From positions 1,713,594-1,777,593 of the forward strand of contig JBCFYV010000935.1 in the NCBI GenBank assembly GCA_039000515.1: a stretch of 64,000 nt of DNA. The letters run 5' to 3'. This document shows positions 1-12,469 of the stretch, in pieces; within the stretch, counting starts at the first letter, position 1; every line of letters begins with the position of its first letter. The translations under genes and the position numbers were made by a program. This DNA comes from Timema cristinae (lineage: Eukaryota; Arthropoda; Insecta; Phasmatodea; Timematidae). The notes under the pieces are model-generated. The model saw nothing but the letters and a program-made list of their open reading frames with translations, was not told the DNA's origin and searched no databases.

Positions 1-2867
1 ACACGTAAAACACTGTATTTTCTCAAAACAGCAAAGCATTAAGAAATTTCAATTACCATTTATATTTGCAAGTAAAAGGCAAATCAAATGATACTATAAT
101 AATAATAATTGATATCCTATTTAATATTATTTGATTTTGTAATATTCAGACATCTCACTGGAATCAAAATACAGACGAAGGGCATTTATTTGCACTTTAA
201 ATGTTAGAAAGATTAAGAAAGAAGGGGACGATGCTAAAAAACCTTACCCATACACATTTCACTTAATTTTGTTTAATATTAAAAAAATAATCACACAGAT
301 ATGGAGAATCGATAGAAACTAAAATTATATTATTTACATTAGAAAGTATTTGAAAACACCACATTAAAAAATAACACCAGGTATTTTTATTAATGGCACT
401 TGCTACAAAAGTATTAAATTATTCATAGAGGACTGAAACTGCTCATATACTGACATGTTAAACTCTCTTAATATGGCTGTACTAAAGCTTGGTAGTAACA
501 TACGATATGTTGCTGCAAGTAATATTACTACAGTAATTTAATTAAACTATATTTAGGAATGATACTATCAATAATTGTCTTGACGCTTAAGTCAAATATA
601 ATATTTGAAAAATGTGTTCTTGAAGGCGGGAAACAAACCTTGGATCATTATAAAGATGGAAATACTAAAGTAAGTATGTTTAAATCTCACTTTTTAATTA
701 ATAAAACTATATTGAAACTTTATAGACTGTATGCAAGAACGAAATGAGAAAAATTGAAAGGTGACTGGAATTTATTTGCCTCGGTATTGAGCCTTCTGCA
801 AGAATGTACCCTCTAGGATAGCTAATTAATACCACTCACACTTTCAAATGTAAATTAATATTTTAAAAATCCACTCAAAGATCACACTTCTCATTCACTC
901 TTCACGTTAGCTTATTTCATTCTTGCATTCTGCCTTATCCCTTTATTGAAGGAAATACTCTAATTTTCGTATTAAGACAAATTTCCCTAAATGCTTCTCA
1001 TCAGGATTAAATCAAAAATTCCCTAAGATGTTATTAGCTAGATGGTAAGACTGATTGATGCCTTAGTTCTCTCATACATCAATACTATTTTAGATAATAA
1101 TTTATAGCCATATTTATATGATCAAATTTTACCAAACAAATAATTAGCATTTGATTTATAATACAGTATTTCAAATTTAGATTATCTTATATCGATGCTC
1201 AAATATTTATTGTAATTTGTATGTTATCATTTGTTGTGAGCTATTCTTTTTATTCATTAGCTATCACATTCGGGTTAAAATGATTACTGTTTAACAGTAA
1301 AATGTAAACTTGGAGGTTCAAATCGCCCCTCATAATTTAATTGCGCCCGCACTATTCCACGGCGACACTAACGCCACTTTGCTTCAATGTCTGATCACGG
1401 GAACTAAAGAGTAGCCAGACCCTTATATCTTAGACTCTGAGTCGACTCTACTCGGGACTCGTTGGTTTCTAACCAACCTAAATATTTGTCAGATTTTGTC
1501 GTTTGATCTAGGACCAGGGTTTGGCAGTGTCCAAAGATGACGTAAGTGAGAATAGATATCTAAAAGGTACTACTGTACATGACTAATGTTGGTTGTTATA
1601 AAAAAAATACTATAAATAATTATTTTATTCATACGCAATTTAAATATGTTTATTTTCTATGTATAAATGCGCGTAAGTGAAAACTTGCCAACTATTTGAT
1701 TACAACTCTTGTTTAATTTTGTTGTGTTGTATTCAAATATATTTTCTATACATAGCACTTAAAAAAATCTTGCTGAAAAATATTACTTAAGCTACGTTGC
1801 ATATATATTCAAATACTAAGATAAATAATTACCTTTGATTTTACCAGATCTCAAATCTGTACTTTGGCAAAGTCACCGCCCCTTGGTTACATATCTGTGT
1901 TAATTTATTCACCAAAGACTGCTTCACCCTCCAAATTAACATCTTTAAAAACCAAAATCATCTCATTCGTTCAGTTTTACTTATTCTGCCCCCCTTCCCT
2001 TCACCAAGATCTCTTTTTATTAGTAAAAGTAAATTACCTTTAGGTTGAGTTTCCAAAGAAAAAAATACACTCACTTCTACTACAAAAAACAAATAACTAT
2101 TTCAGGTCACTATGATTTAAGACAGGTAATGTTAACAATTTAGATCTTGAACTGTGTAAATAAGCGGCTGTTGCTAAAAAAAAAAAAAAAAAAAAAAATA
2201 GATATTCCGAAGTTTATTTTTACTTCACGTTTCCACTTCTCAATCTAGTTTATGTTAAAAAAACATTCTTTTTTTCTTTTTCTTTCTAATTTGTTTTGTG
2301 TGTGTGTGTTGTTTTGCCGAAGTGTTGTTATTTTAAGTGAGGTAAGCACGTATAGCCTTAAGGTGTGTATTAACGAGTAAAAGAAATGAAATGGCACGAC
2401 AACCTTTAAAAAATATGTATATACACTATATAAAATTTGTCTATTAAAGAGGGGGAAGTATAATAATAAGGGAGAATGTACATCAATGTAACAGCTCCGT
2501 ACGATATGATATTTGTATGTGATGAGGCAGTTTTTCAGGGAAAGGAAACGTTTTATGAGTGAAAATTAAATACCTCAGGCAAAGGTATATTCATCTCTTA
2601 CTACTAATATTACAGATCAACGATTCTTAACCTTTTGTATCGCCCGTGGTCAAGCTGATGTAATGTTATTATGTTGTTTTTTTGGCGGCGTTTGAAGAGT
2701 TTATGTTGATACCGTGTGTAACATTAGGCCGTGATGTTGAAGGAATATTACCGAGAGGTTTGTTTTCCCAGTGGATTGCATTTATGACTCGAGTCGTGGA
2801 GCTATAGAGCGAAAGATGGCGCGAGAGGAGGAACGTTACGTTATTTTTGTGTTTTTTTTCTTTTTAT
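1..2867. other. AT-rich stretch without a recognisable gene
   Basis: No open frame here has a recognisable protein motif. The stretch holds an A-run near 2177-2199 and a short GT-rich patch near 2300. The small open frame at 559-747 has no family signature and looks like chance in AT-rich DNA. Confidence 0.6.
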
Positions 2868-3109
2868 TACCGCGTCCTACTAACCGTTAGGGATTTGAGC
2901 TTTTGTACTAATGACTCTAATGTTTTTAGGGATGAGAAAGATTATAATTTTAAGAAGTGTGCATGAATTTGCGTGTAGGTATAATGTAAAACCATTTTAT
3001 AAATTATCACCCTCAGTACACCGACCGAGATTTGAACCTTGATCTGCTCGTCATCAGCAGTCTATTATGCGGTGAGAGTAACGCCTTAGACCATGTGGCC
3101 ACTGAAGCA
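2868..3109 (-). repeat. SINE family A, antisense copy
   Basis: Read on the minus strand this is a tRNA-derived SINE. The head has an A-box-like block near 3100 and a B-box-like block (GGTTCAAATCTC) near 3035, followed by a body and a tail that ends with a degraded form of the shared motif GGGTAGTAAGACGCGG (near 2870). It is diverged but collinear with the well-preserved copy at 37769-38020. Confidence 0.65.
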
Positions 3110-3135
3110 TTTTTTTTATCAAAGAGGCATTAAAT

Positions 3136-3537
3136 CAGGGGTCGGCAAAACTTTTAGGCCACGATCGCCCTTTAAACCTATCAAAGGTCCCGCAGTCACT
3201 TATCGTTTCTCCATTCTACGTTTTGTTTGTCTATACATTTTATATTAATCCCTACACTCAACCTTCCTTAAATACTTGAGGCTCCCCCCCCACCATTTCT
3301 CAAAAAAAGAATAATTAAAGAGTATATTATTATATTAAATTATTTAAATTTCTAATAAATTTACCAAATATAGCTGATCACGGTAATATTGCTCACACTA
3401 AAAAATTATTTGAAAATAATTGATATATTTGCGAGTTTAAACGAATCAAAGATCGACTTTTAATGACGACGTAGTTGACTAGCGCCATCGACTGTAAATG
3501 GTTGTGAAACCGACTTGTCGACAGTTGTCTAACCCTG
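3136..3537. mobile_element. Old nonautonomous hAT-like MITE
   Basis: The left end reads CAGGGGTCGGCAAAACTTTT and the right end, reverse-complemented, reads CAGGGTTAGACAAC, matching the CAGGG start of many hAT elements. The flanking 8-mers CATTAAAT and TATTAGAC differ only by three transitions, as expected for an aged 8-bp target-site duplication. There is no coding capacity. The superfamily call rests on termini and duplication length only. Confidence 0.55.
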
Positions 3538-3545
3538 TATTAGAC

Positions 3546-4132
3546 CGTCATTCCATCACAGAAGCGGATGCCTACAAATTGAATCAAACTTTAAACCAAA
3601 GGTTTCCTTTATTCTGTTTGTAGACCTACATTTTAGTGGGAGTTCTAGCTAACAATGATAGAGAATATTTTACCCAAGTGAGCCGAGTAGGTAAAGAAAA
3701 CGTTAAGAAAACGCACCAGCATTCAACTTTCTGGATAACCATTTTTGGTGTCAAAAAATATCATAATATTTTTACTGTTTTTACAAACTTCAGTCTCATC
3801 TTGTCTGGTTTGTACTGTTCTAATGGTTTCCCAATCTCGCTCCACGCAAACTCGGGTACACGTTCTCCAAATTATATTTATCCTGTTGTTCCTCCTGGGT
3901 GAGAAGTGAAGACATGTGACACAAATAGGAACGCTGAGGGGTTGGGATTCAAATGCTGGATACACATCTAAGTTTGAATCCCAGTACGGTGGAGTTTTAG
4001 TATTCGCCTAGTTTTAAGTTACAAAGTTCACCATCAATATTGTTTAAGGTGCTTACCAGCTGAATGGTGGGATAAGCACCATAGAGCAGAGCTTGTATTT
4101 GTTTTTAATTTATAACTAAATGTACATAATAA
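3546..4132. other. No gene seen
   Basis: Unassigned sequence. Near 3840 a short segment resembles the body of SINE family A (TCCACGCAAA followed by GGGTACA), probably a fragment. Short open frames on both strands have no recognisable motif. Confidence 0.4.
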
Positions 4133-4890
4133 TATATTGAGGATTATTCAAAAGATTAGGTCAAAACTTAAGGAGCGTATAGATGGACTCGGGTAAAACA
4201 ACTTTCTAGTAGGAATCCATGTCCTCCGAAGTCATTCTGAGAGAACCGAGGCCATTGACGGCTGAGATGTCTGACACCGTTACACCGGAATAAGCATTCA
4301 TAGAAATCCCCGCATATTTAAAGAAAAATGTGCTCTGCTCCTTCCTGTTGCACCAACATTTGCTGACGTGCGAAACGGGACACATCTTGTGACCACTCTG
4401 ACACAATTTATTCCAGAAATATTCTGAAATATGTCCGGTAACATGTGGCGGCAGGAAGGTAAGTACCGATCACGTTATCGCCGATGGTTCTCACCCGTAC
4501 ATTCATAGTAAACCACTCTTGGTGGTTGCGTGCAATTGTTCTGTTCAGCAAAAAAATGGCTCTTATGAATATTGAAAACAACATTTCTGGTGACTAATGC
4601 CTTAACCGTGAAAAGTACTATGCTAAAAATGTTCTTGTTCAGACAATGCTTCAAAATTCATTGAGGGCGTCTGCTGATAGGGATGGATGTTAGGCCACTG
4701 TTGTGGGATTCAGGATTAAGTTGGTAGGAGAATAGTAAAGTGTACTTGTTTCAGCGGAATGGTATAAGACTACCCAACCATCAATGACCTCGGCTGACTC
4801 AGGATAACTTCGAAGGACATGGATTCCTATTTGAAAATTGTTCCGAGTCTCTCTATACGCTACTTAAGTTTCTTTAATCAGCCTGTATAT
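4133..4890. mobile_element. TIR element with arms of about 130 bp
   Basis: The two ends are long imperfect inverted repeats of one another. Blocks shared by the left arm (4133-4262) and the reverse-complemented right arm (4762-4890) include ACTTAAG, GCGTATAGA, GACTCGG and AGGAATCCATGTCC, in the same order. The interior has no transposase frame. This is the architecture of a nonautonomous DNA transposon or fold-back element. A TATA target-site duplication is possible but not certain, so the superfamily is left open. Confidence 0.65.
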
Positions 4891-4959
4891 TTAATAGGTC
4901 TAATTCCACACTTATCAACGATTTAATTCAAGGGATTGAGGAGGGTATTTGAAAAAAAG

Positions 4960-5110
4960 TGCCCATATTAGCGTAGGGAGTATTGCAAAACCACATTTGC
5001 AAAATCATCCCAAGGTCACTCGGCTGAGATTTGAATCCAAAATTTACTGTCAATGGCCATCCAGGCTTTGTGTGCCTGACACCTTAGACCTTATTAACAC
5101 CAATGTGGGT
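4960..5110 (-). repeat. SINE family A fragment, antisense, degenerate
   Basis: The segment CGGCTGAGATTTGAATCC followed by CACCTTAGACC resembles the antisense head of SINE family A (B-box, then A-box side). Much of the middle is diverged, so this is only a tentative assignment. Confidence 0.3.
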
Positions 5111-5339
5111 GCAGCGTGTTATACAATTTTGGTGAAAATTATCATATTAGAATAAATGATTAATATAATTATCTGCATCAAAAGCTCCCAACATGGGGTC
5201 CATGAAGAGTCTTGTGGGGGATCCGCAAATTAAATATAGATTTTTGGGTTATTTTTTTTTTGTATTTTCACAACACATGAAAAGCATTCACTATACACAA
5301 TTTGCAAATATTTTTTTCTTTTTCATTACTCTACAAATA

Positions 5340-5862
5340 AATTGATTTTCTAAAAATTTTCTCAAACTATTTTGATTAAATTTTATATCTGGACACTGTT
5401 TATTAGTAAAAATTACTTTGATGATACCTACTTTATATAAGATAAATTTTCCAATTTTCATAATTCCTCCGCAACTATTTGATATAAGAAATAATTTGGT
5501 ATTGTGAAGTTGTAGTACTAATAAAGTTACAAATATTTTATTTGAAACATATTTTTATCAAACCAATATTTTCTTAGCTATAAACAAATATACACACTTT
5601 TTAATTCATGTCTTTGAAAATTAATTAGATTATTATGCTCTTTAGTGGACAAAGATATTTCTCTTTTCTCAACTCTTCTGTAACAGTGTTCCTAGTTCAT
5701 AATGCCATAGAGTAAGTAACAGTTTGTATTATTTCATTTGGCGTAGTGTTTCTACAACAATGTATAAATGTATTTTTTTTCCACAAATACTACGAGATTT
5801 TAGTAAATGTCTGTTTTAAGAGAGAAGTGGGAGAAAGTCTGTGCGGTGCGCTGTACATTTAT
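5340..5862 (-). repeat. Terminal-hairpin repeat R, copy 1, 3'-truncated
   Basis: Antisense copy of the family described at 46228-47964. Read on the minus strand it starts with the family's 5' signature (TGTACAGCGCACCGCACAGA, then CTTTCTCCC) and runs through the conserved single core unit (TTGGTTTGATAAAAATATG, then GTACTACAACTT). It stops before the terminal hairpin. It has the short core type, as in copy 2 at 17.7-18.5 kb. Confidence 0.7.
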
Positions 5863-6089
5863 TTCTCTAAGCCTTTCTATATTTAGCAGCAATTAATGGA
5901 TAGTTTGAAACGAAGCATGGTTTTATGTGACAGTAAAAACAAATCTAAAACGTATATTCAACTACAGAATATTCAATGTTGCTTCACATGTTTCAAGATT
6001 CTCTTATACTTTACCTCATATACACCACGCCTAATATTGGGCCTAGTTAGCTCATCACACAAAGAACACAGATTGAGGACGGTAATTTA

Positions 6090-6690
6090 GAGATGACTGC
6101 GAGCAACCTAACTTTTGACAGGGTTAATGAGTTTAAATATAGGAACAATTTTAACGAGCAATAACGATTTTAGATTGGAAATTAGAAAAAGAATACTGTC
6201 GGTAGATGTATGCTATTACTCAGTCAGTAAGATGTTGACATCTTGCCAGCTGTCAAGGAATGTAAAACTCAGAATATACAAAACAATAATCTTACCGGTT
6301 GCTCTTTATGGGTGTGAGATGTGGTATCTTGCCTTACTGACGAAAATAGGTTTAGTGTGATCGAAAACAAGGTGCCTAGGAAGTTATTTGGTCCAAATAG
6401 GGATGAGGCTACTGGGGATTGAATGAGGTTACGTAATGATGAGTTACATACTCTGTACTCATCACAATACATTGTTGGGTAATCAGGTCTCGTAGATTAT
6501 GGTTGGCATGACTTGCAGCTTAAATGGAAGAATTTGGAACCTTGCTCAGAGGATTAGCTTGAAAACCAAATGGAAAGAGACCATTGGGAAGACCTAGAAG
6601 TAGATGGCAGGATAACATTATAATGGACCTGAAAGAAATAGGGTGTAATGAGGTGGACTGGATAGAACTAGCTCAAGATAGGGATAGGAT
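6090..6690 (+). pseudogene. Non-LTR retrotransposon RT C-terminal remnant
   Basis: Conceptual translation gives a decayed end of a LINE-type reverse transcriptase. After a frameshift near 6140 comes GTILTSNND, then KLRIYKTIILPVALYGCE near 6275-6320, the usual L/IYKTLI-PV-LYGCE block downstream of the RT palm. It continues with ENKVPRKLFGPNRDEATG and, near 6585, PLGRPRSRWQDNI and IELAQDRDRM. Several stops and frameshifts interrupt it, so it cannot be functional. The family motifs are established for insect LINEs; I cannot name the clade. Confidence 0.75.
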
Positions 6691-6872
6691 GCAATGAAGT
6701 GGACTGGATAGAACTAGCTCAAGATAGATATAGGATGCAATGAAGTGGTCTGGATAGAACTAGCTCAAGATAGGGATAGGATGCAATGAGGTGTACTGGA
6801 TAGAACTAGCTCAAGATAGAGATAGGATGTAATGAAGTGGACTGGGTAGAACTAGCTTAAGATAGGGATAGG
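6631..6872 (+). repeat. 46-bp minisatellite made from the LINE 3' coding end
   Basis: About five tandem copies of a 46-bp unit containing GGACTGGATAGAACTAGCTC. The starts of the GGACTGG block fall at about 6655, 6701, 6747, 6793 and 6839, an exact 46-bp spacing. The unit is the part of the LINE that encodes DWIELAQDRDR. Because 46 is not a multiple of three, the amplification occurred without coding constraint. Confidence 0.85.
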
Positions 6873-6874
6873 AC

Positions 6875-8295
6875 CCGTACTTTTTTAAGTGAAGCAATGA
6901 TCTTTAATATTCTTATGTCACAAATTAAGTAATTAATAGTCTAGGGATTAGGAATGTCAAATTTAAAGAAAGTGCACACGATTCTTCATGTATAAAAGAA
7001 AAATGGGAAACTACTGGTTTAGTAATATATACAAGCATAACACCAAATTGGACTCCCATTAACCAGACTAAATATTTCTGGCATTTATGCTGCATGTTTA
7101 CTGATGCAGATACTAGTTATGTTAAACCTATTTACTATTAGGTTCATTAATTTGAAGCTTTGTTATATTGTTTTTTTTTGTGTTTTTTTATCACGCGTTA
7201 GGACTCCTTTAAGTTAAACGCACTTTTTTATTAAGTTTTTATTAATTTTGACAAGTTTAGCTAAGCTTTATTTTGTAGGTTCAGTTAAGTCTGTCAAGAA
7301 ATTATATTACAGTTTATCAACCATAAAATTGTTTACAAGATTACGTTCAAACCAAAAAAGTATTGAAGCCTGTTTAATTCGTTTGACAACAGTGAAATTA
7401 GCATCAAGATAATAGTTATTTCATTTTATAATAGGATAGTTAGTTATTTTTCAATTCAATATATACATATATTAAAAAAGAACTATTTTATTGCTCTCAA
7501 ATCTTCTATTATTTTATATATAATAAATACGATACGGCGTTTAGTTCTATCTGTATTAACTAGCAAATTTAGCTGTTATTCGTGGGGTGAGAATGATTCC
7601 TTATTTTCTAGTGGATGGACATATTTTAGATCATTCTCCAGTTGGATGATTTCAAATTATAACGCTGTGCCGTGGCACAATCCAATAAATAGATAAACGC
7701 TTTACATTAACGGGTTATTTAAAATCTCCTCATAACGACCAACGAACCTGTCTGCCTGTTTCTGGTTGTAAAGCGCATGCGTTGTCAAATGCTCATGCGC
7801 AGTGATTTGAAATATTTGAATTTGAGATTTGATTGGCTCTCTCGTACCGAGCATCTCGGACCGAGCGGATAAAGTAGAGATGAGATGAACTTTATCAGAA
7901 CAGCTCGTGCCGAAGAGGAGGAAATCTTGTAATTGGCTTAGAGCTCATCTTTGTTATGCGCTGGTTTCTCGGTTAATGTGTGAATCCATAGAAAAGACGT
8001 GTTGAGGTTTGGCTGAGTTTTAGCTATGCATGATATGCACATTTCAAAATACTTGGTTCGGTACCTTTTGAAAAGACACAATCATTTCACAAGAAAAACT
8101 CAATAAATTATGTTATTTATGATTATGAAATATTTAAACTGATCAATGAAATAAATTAACAGTATTAAGTTACTTGGTTGAACTTTATGTTTACTACAGA
8201 TCGATTTTTTGCATAAATTTATATTCCCTTCAAAAACAAAATTAAAATATTTTATTTCGATTTTATAAACAATTTCTTATAATATATGATACATT
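6875..8295. other. No gene seen; short GC-richer patch near 7740-7960
   Basis: Mostly AT-rich. Near 7770-7803 the motifs GCGCATGCG and CATGCGCA resemble NRF-1-type sites. They are followed near 7850-7870 by a paired ACCGAGC repeat. No open frame follows that I can support. Confidence 0.4.
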
Positions 8296-8515
8296 TTAGA
8301 TAATCACGCTGGTAGATACTCGAATAAATAAATTAGTCTCATTTAGTCTGATTTTACGGTCGTGGATCGAATACAGGTAGGAAGAATTACTTTTTTTTTT
8401 CCTAAAATGGTTTTCCCCTCTTTTTTCCAGGGAAATAAGGGTACATTTACTCAAAATTATATCTTTCTCATTCCTATTTAATTGTATCAAATATGAACTC
8501 AGATAGTAGGGCACG
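8296..8515 (+). repeat. SINE family A, degenerate sense copy
   Basis: Retains the body motifs CCTAAAATGGTTTTCC and GGGTACATTTACTC in the right order after a worn B-box-like head (GTGGATCGAATAC). The 3' tail is not recognisable. Confidence 0.4.
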
Positions 8516-11427
8516 AAACAAGTAGAAATAAAGGGTTTATAAGAATGATCGATTTTATAAGAAAAGAAAAATCCTATGTCATACTTTGTGAAAGTGAAAT
8601 ATTAAGTCACAAATGTAGCTATTGTTAAAATTTGATCATCCTTGGCCGATAAAACATAATATTATTTCGAAATTAAGTGATACGTGTTTAAGATTTGAAC
8701 CAAATTGATATAAATTATTGTACTTTGACCAACTTTGGACACATATTTATTTGTACTTATATAATATATAAACCCCCCTTACCCCAGTCTTAGCAAATGG
8801 TTATTGATGTGCTTCACCCTGACTTTCAAACATGGCAGCTTTTAAAGCGTAAATTATTCCTTTATTTTAATTTTTTCTCGCAAACATACGATTTGTAATT
8901 TGAGATATAAATATATTTTCTACATGTTAATAAACCTGTAGTTACTTTGGCATTTGTTTAATTAAGCCCTCTTATTAGCAACTTAGATATTATACCCACA
9001 AGGATATTTTTTTTTAGAGCGCACATAACAAAAATGGAGATTGGCTAACATTGACAAACAATCACCATATTAATCTAACATCTGTCAACATTGACACCAT
9101 CTGTCAGCCAAATGTTACAACGGCAGAACACACGAAAGGATGGAAGACTGCACGAAAGTAGGTCAAGAAATCAACTGAACTGTCAGTTAAGATTCTTCTT
9201 ATGGTTCTCAAATTATTCAGGGTGCCACGAAATTAATATTTGATTATTGTCCTGCTGTGGTCTCCATACACTTTTAAAATAAGGTGGCTGCATGCGAGAA
9301 TAATGCACAGAGACAATGTTTTAATTGTAAGGTAAAAAAAGTATTTTACTTTAACTAATGAAAGTGTGTTATATAAAGGGGGTGGGTACAAGGGGTTGTG
9401 ACATTCGTAAGCTTAACGAGCCACTTGAACCCAACTAGTATTTAGATTAAAGGTATTTACCCGAGCTTTTAATTATTTCTAGCATTTTATTTTTTGTGCA
9501 CTCTTGATTACCTTAATTTAATTAGAAAATAAAAATGTTTTTTTATTTTGTCTATTTTTTTATTCATATTATAATAAAATATCTTATTTATCGATGTTTT
9601 AGTGATTTATTTGTAAGTCTCCAATTAATTCAAATAATGATATATACTTTAAGCCTATTTTAATTACAAAGAACATGATAAGTAAGGTAATACTTAATGG
9701 ATGTTTCGGAGGAGGGAGATGTATGTCAAGAATATACACATCCCCCCTTCCATTTAACCTTTCCCAACCTTTTTCCATTCATCTAAATAAAAATGTTTAA
9801 AGAACACCTCAACATTATGTACTGCTTTACGTGGCGCATATCATCTCATTGGGGGACATGTTTAATTCTTAATTACATTTTCACATTTTAAAATTCTTTG
9901 GAGAATACTTTTTATCAATGAATTCTGTGACCCTCTGTATATTCGAGGATAATCTACGCACAATGTTGTATCTTTGGTGAAAGGAAATATATAAACTTTC
10001 AGTGGCGCACTTAACTCATGTTGGCCCAACAAACACATTTTCTAGGAACAAATCTTTATATCTTAAAACCCACCAGATCTCCAGAACACACTTTTGTTTT
10101 TAAATTAATTTAAATATGACAAAGGCCTGTTTTAATCATATTCTAAAATGTATTTAAATGTCTAATGATTGTCTAAAAGATGGCAGCACTAACTCAATTT
10201 GAGTTAAAAATGGACTTCCCCCCTTTTCCCTGTACCCTTCAATTTTGAATATTAAAATTTTGTGTTAATAAAGCGGGTATTATTGGTCAAAAATAGCATT
10301 TAAACTGTTGAAAAAAAACAAGAATAATCTACCGTATTCATATTCCCCCAACTTTTATATGTTCAGGTTGGTCACCATTAGCTTGTTAACAAACGCCAGG
10401 ATATTTATTCAAATTCTATATAATATAAAATTATTTTGTTTGAAACTCAGTATTTCACTTATTACAATACATATTACTGCTAAAATTGCTGTCTTTTGGA
10501 TGGTATTTATGAGTATTATTGCTATAACTATGACCACTATATTTAATTGTTTTTTTCACTGTCACAGAATATATCTACTATTGTTTTGATCTTTCTAATA
10601 TTGGAATAAGGATGAGCCGAATTAATTCCAAACCAATGCACCAACGTTCACTTTGTTAGGGGTTAGGTAATAGTATGCACTACATTGTATGGAACATAGC
10701 TCAATGACTGTGCGTCGTTAACGAACCCTGTTCACCAGAGTCCGGCCTGATCCTCTCGTAAGGCTCTACAGTAATAATTTATTAGCTTGTCGTAACATAA
10801 TTTATATAAGTTTTATAAGTTTCGTTATAATAGATATTCCACGACTATAAATAACTGGTCCAGAGTTTTTCAATTTTATATGGAATATTTCATTATTTCA
10901 TTAATAAAATCTTAAATTTGAAATCATATTTTTAAAATTCTTTAAATAACACTAAGTCTTAACTTATATTTATTCACTTCTTTCTAAAAATGTATTTAGA
11001 ATGTTTTCTAATATATTGTATAATTATAATTGTCATAAGCCTTTTCCTTATAAACGTTTCAGGATTGTGACCCCCTTCAGAACTACCTGTCATAGATGGT
11101 TGGTGGGTGCTCGAGGGGACGCGAGTTAATGTCCACATTATTTACAAGCTTTGCGGGGGAAAAAATGTTTAACAAAACTAATTGAAACAGTGTTTCAATA
11201 GATACTAATTACGCAAGGCTCATGACAAGCATTCATGCATTTTTACTATCATATTGTTTAGAAAATTTTGCTAAAATTATCTACTAAAGCATTATTTTAT
11301 TTATTTTGTGCCTAAAAAAAATGCAAACATATTATACTATTGGCCTTAAAGGATTAAATAGCTAAGGTAATATATTTATTTTAATTACGGTTGTAGCCAC
11401 ATCTAAAAATCATCATTTTTAAATGAA
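8516..11427. other. AT-rich stretch without a recognisable gene
   Basis: I see no gene. Open frames such as 10308-10589 consist of hydrophobic residues encoded by AT-rich codons and carry no family motif. Short GC-richer islands occur near 9010-9190 and 10610-10760 but show no splice or domain pattern. Confidence 0.5.
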
Positions 11428-11514
11428 AAAATGACACCTGGACAGAGGAATAGAATCTGTGACGTTTTGGCTTAGTACGACAATACTCTACCCACTGAGC
11501 TATCTAGGACTCGT
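11428..11514 (-). repeat. tRNA-like SINE head (family C), antisense
   Basis: On the minus strand the segment has an A-box-like TAGCTCAGTGGGTAGAG and, downstream, a worn B-box (GATTCTATTCC) followed by TCCAGGTGTCATTT. The acceptor stem does not pair well, so this is a tRNA-derived repeat and not a tRNA gene. Confidence 0.5.
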
Positions 11515-11585
11515 CCCGTGCTCAGGGTCATTCTTCACTCATATTTGAGGCAGAGTCTATAATGGACGTGGATACAAATGTATGG

Positions 11586-11690
11586 TCAATTAAGAACATG
11601 AGCTCTCAGATAACGCAGCCACCATTGACTTGGTAGTTGGTTTCATCCTGGGTTCGATTCCCGTGTTCAGGTGCCATTTGTCAAGTTAGA
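11586..11690 (+). repeat. tRNA-like SINE head (family C), sense
   Basis: Contains a good B-box GGTTCGATTCC near 11651, followed by CGTGTTCAGGTGCCATTTGTC, the same 3' context as the antisense copy at 11428-11514 and the piece at 40711-40745. The A-box side is poor. A processed or decayed repeat is more likely than a gene. Confidence 0.4.
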
Positions 11691-11758
11691 GAATAGGTAT
11701 GCCTTAACTTGTGTTTTGTTCCAAATTCCTCCTTATCTTAAACCTTGCCTATACATGT

Positions 11759-12082
11759 GAGAAGATTAGCTGGACATAAAGGATGACAAATGAAAGAGTC
11801 CTAAGAAGAGTAGGAGAGAAGAGAACCATTTTGAATATGATTGTTTGATACAAAGCAAACTGGACCGGACACATCCTTAGGAGGAACTGTCTTCTGCATG
11901 ACGTCATAGAAGGAAAGGTTGAGGGAAAGAGGAGCTTAGGAGGAAGGAGGATTCAAATATTAGATGACTTGAAGGAGGGAAGAAAGTTCTGGCAGCTCAA
12001 GGAGTTAGAGGACAAGGTGCATTGGCGGTTTATGTTCACTAATAAAAGGAATGTACCTGTCGTAAGTCTGAACAATCAATAA
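11759..12082 (+). pseudogene. LINE ORF2 C-terminal end with A-rich tail
   Basis: One frame of 108 codons reads NERVLRRVGEKRTILNMIV, then ANWTGHILRRNCLLHDVI and GKRSLGGRRIQILDDLKEGR, and ends near PVVSLNNQ with a stop at 12080-12082. This is the carboxy end typical of insect LINE ORF2 proteins (W-GH-LRR, then G-R-LG-RR---DD). Two internal stops (near codons 7 and 37) inactivate it. An AATAATA-rich tail follows, as expected for the 3' end of a 5'-truncated non-LTR insertion. Confidence 0.8.
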
Positions 12083-12469
12083 ATATAATAATAAAAATTA
12101 TAATAATACACCTATGAGCTAATTTAGTTCAATCCCCGGTGAGGTTAAAAAGTACTTAATTCAAAAGTAGACGAAATACATACGTGTTGAAGTTGTACAT
12201 GAATGATTTTTAATATAAATTGATTATCAACGGTTTAGTTTATGATGAAGGTAGTTAATAGAAAGTGTACTGATGTTAACGGGTATACAGGGTGGGCACA
12301 CAACAGCTAGTTATAAATAAAATTTGGAAACCATCATTAAGGCATGCAGCGAAGGTTTGACCATTTACCTCTTTTTTAACCGGTAAACAAACTGTGAACC
12401 TGACGCCTTAAATTATATTACATTCGTTATGGGTAGTTAGGAGTTAACTATAAGTGCAACTCCTTATTG
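12083..12469. other. No gene seen
   Basis: Unassigned sequence between the LINE tail and the hAT target site. TATACAGGGTG near 12291 resembles a transposon terminus, but no partner was found. Confidence 0.4.

Noticed and set aside
10308..10589. 93-residue hydrophobic frame that could look like a membrane protein
   Set aside because: Composition is what AT-rich DNA gives (Ile, Leu, Phe, Asn, Lys); no family motif, no splice signals and no conserved pattern.
11428..11514. Possible minus-strand tRNA gene
   Set aside because: Degraded B-box and no acceptor stem; same repeat context as other family C copies.
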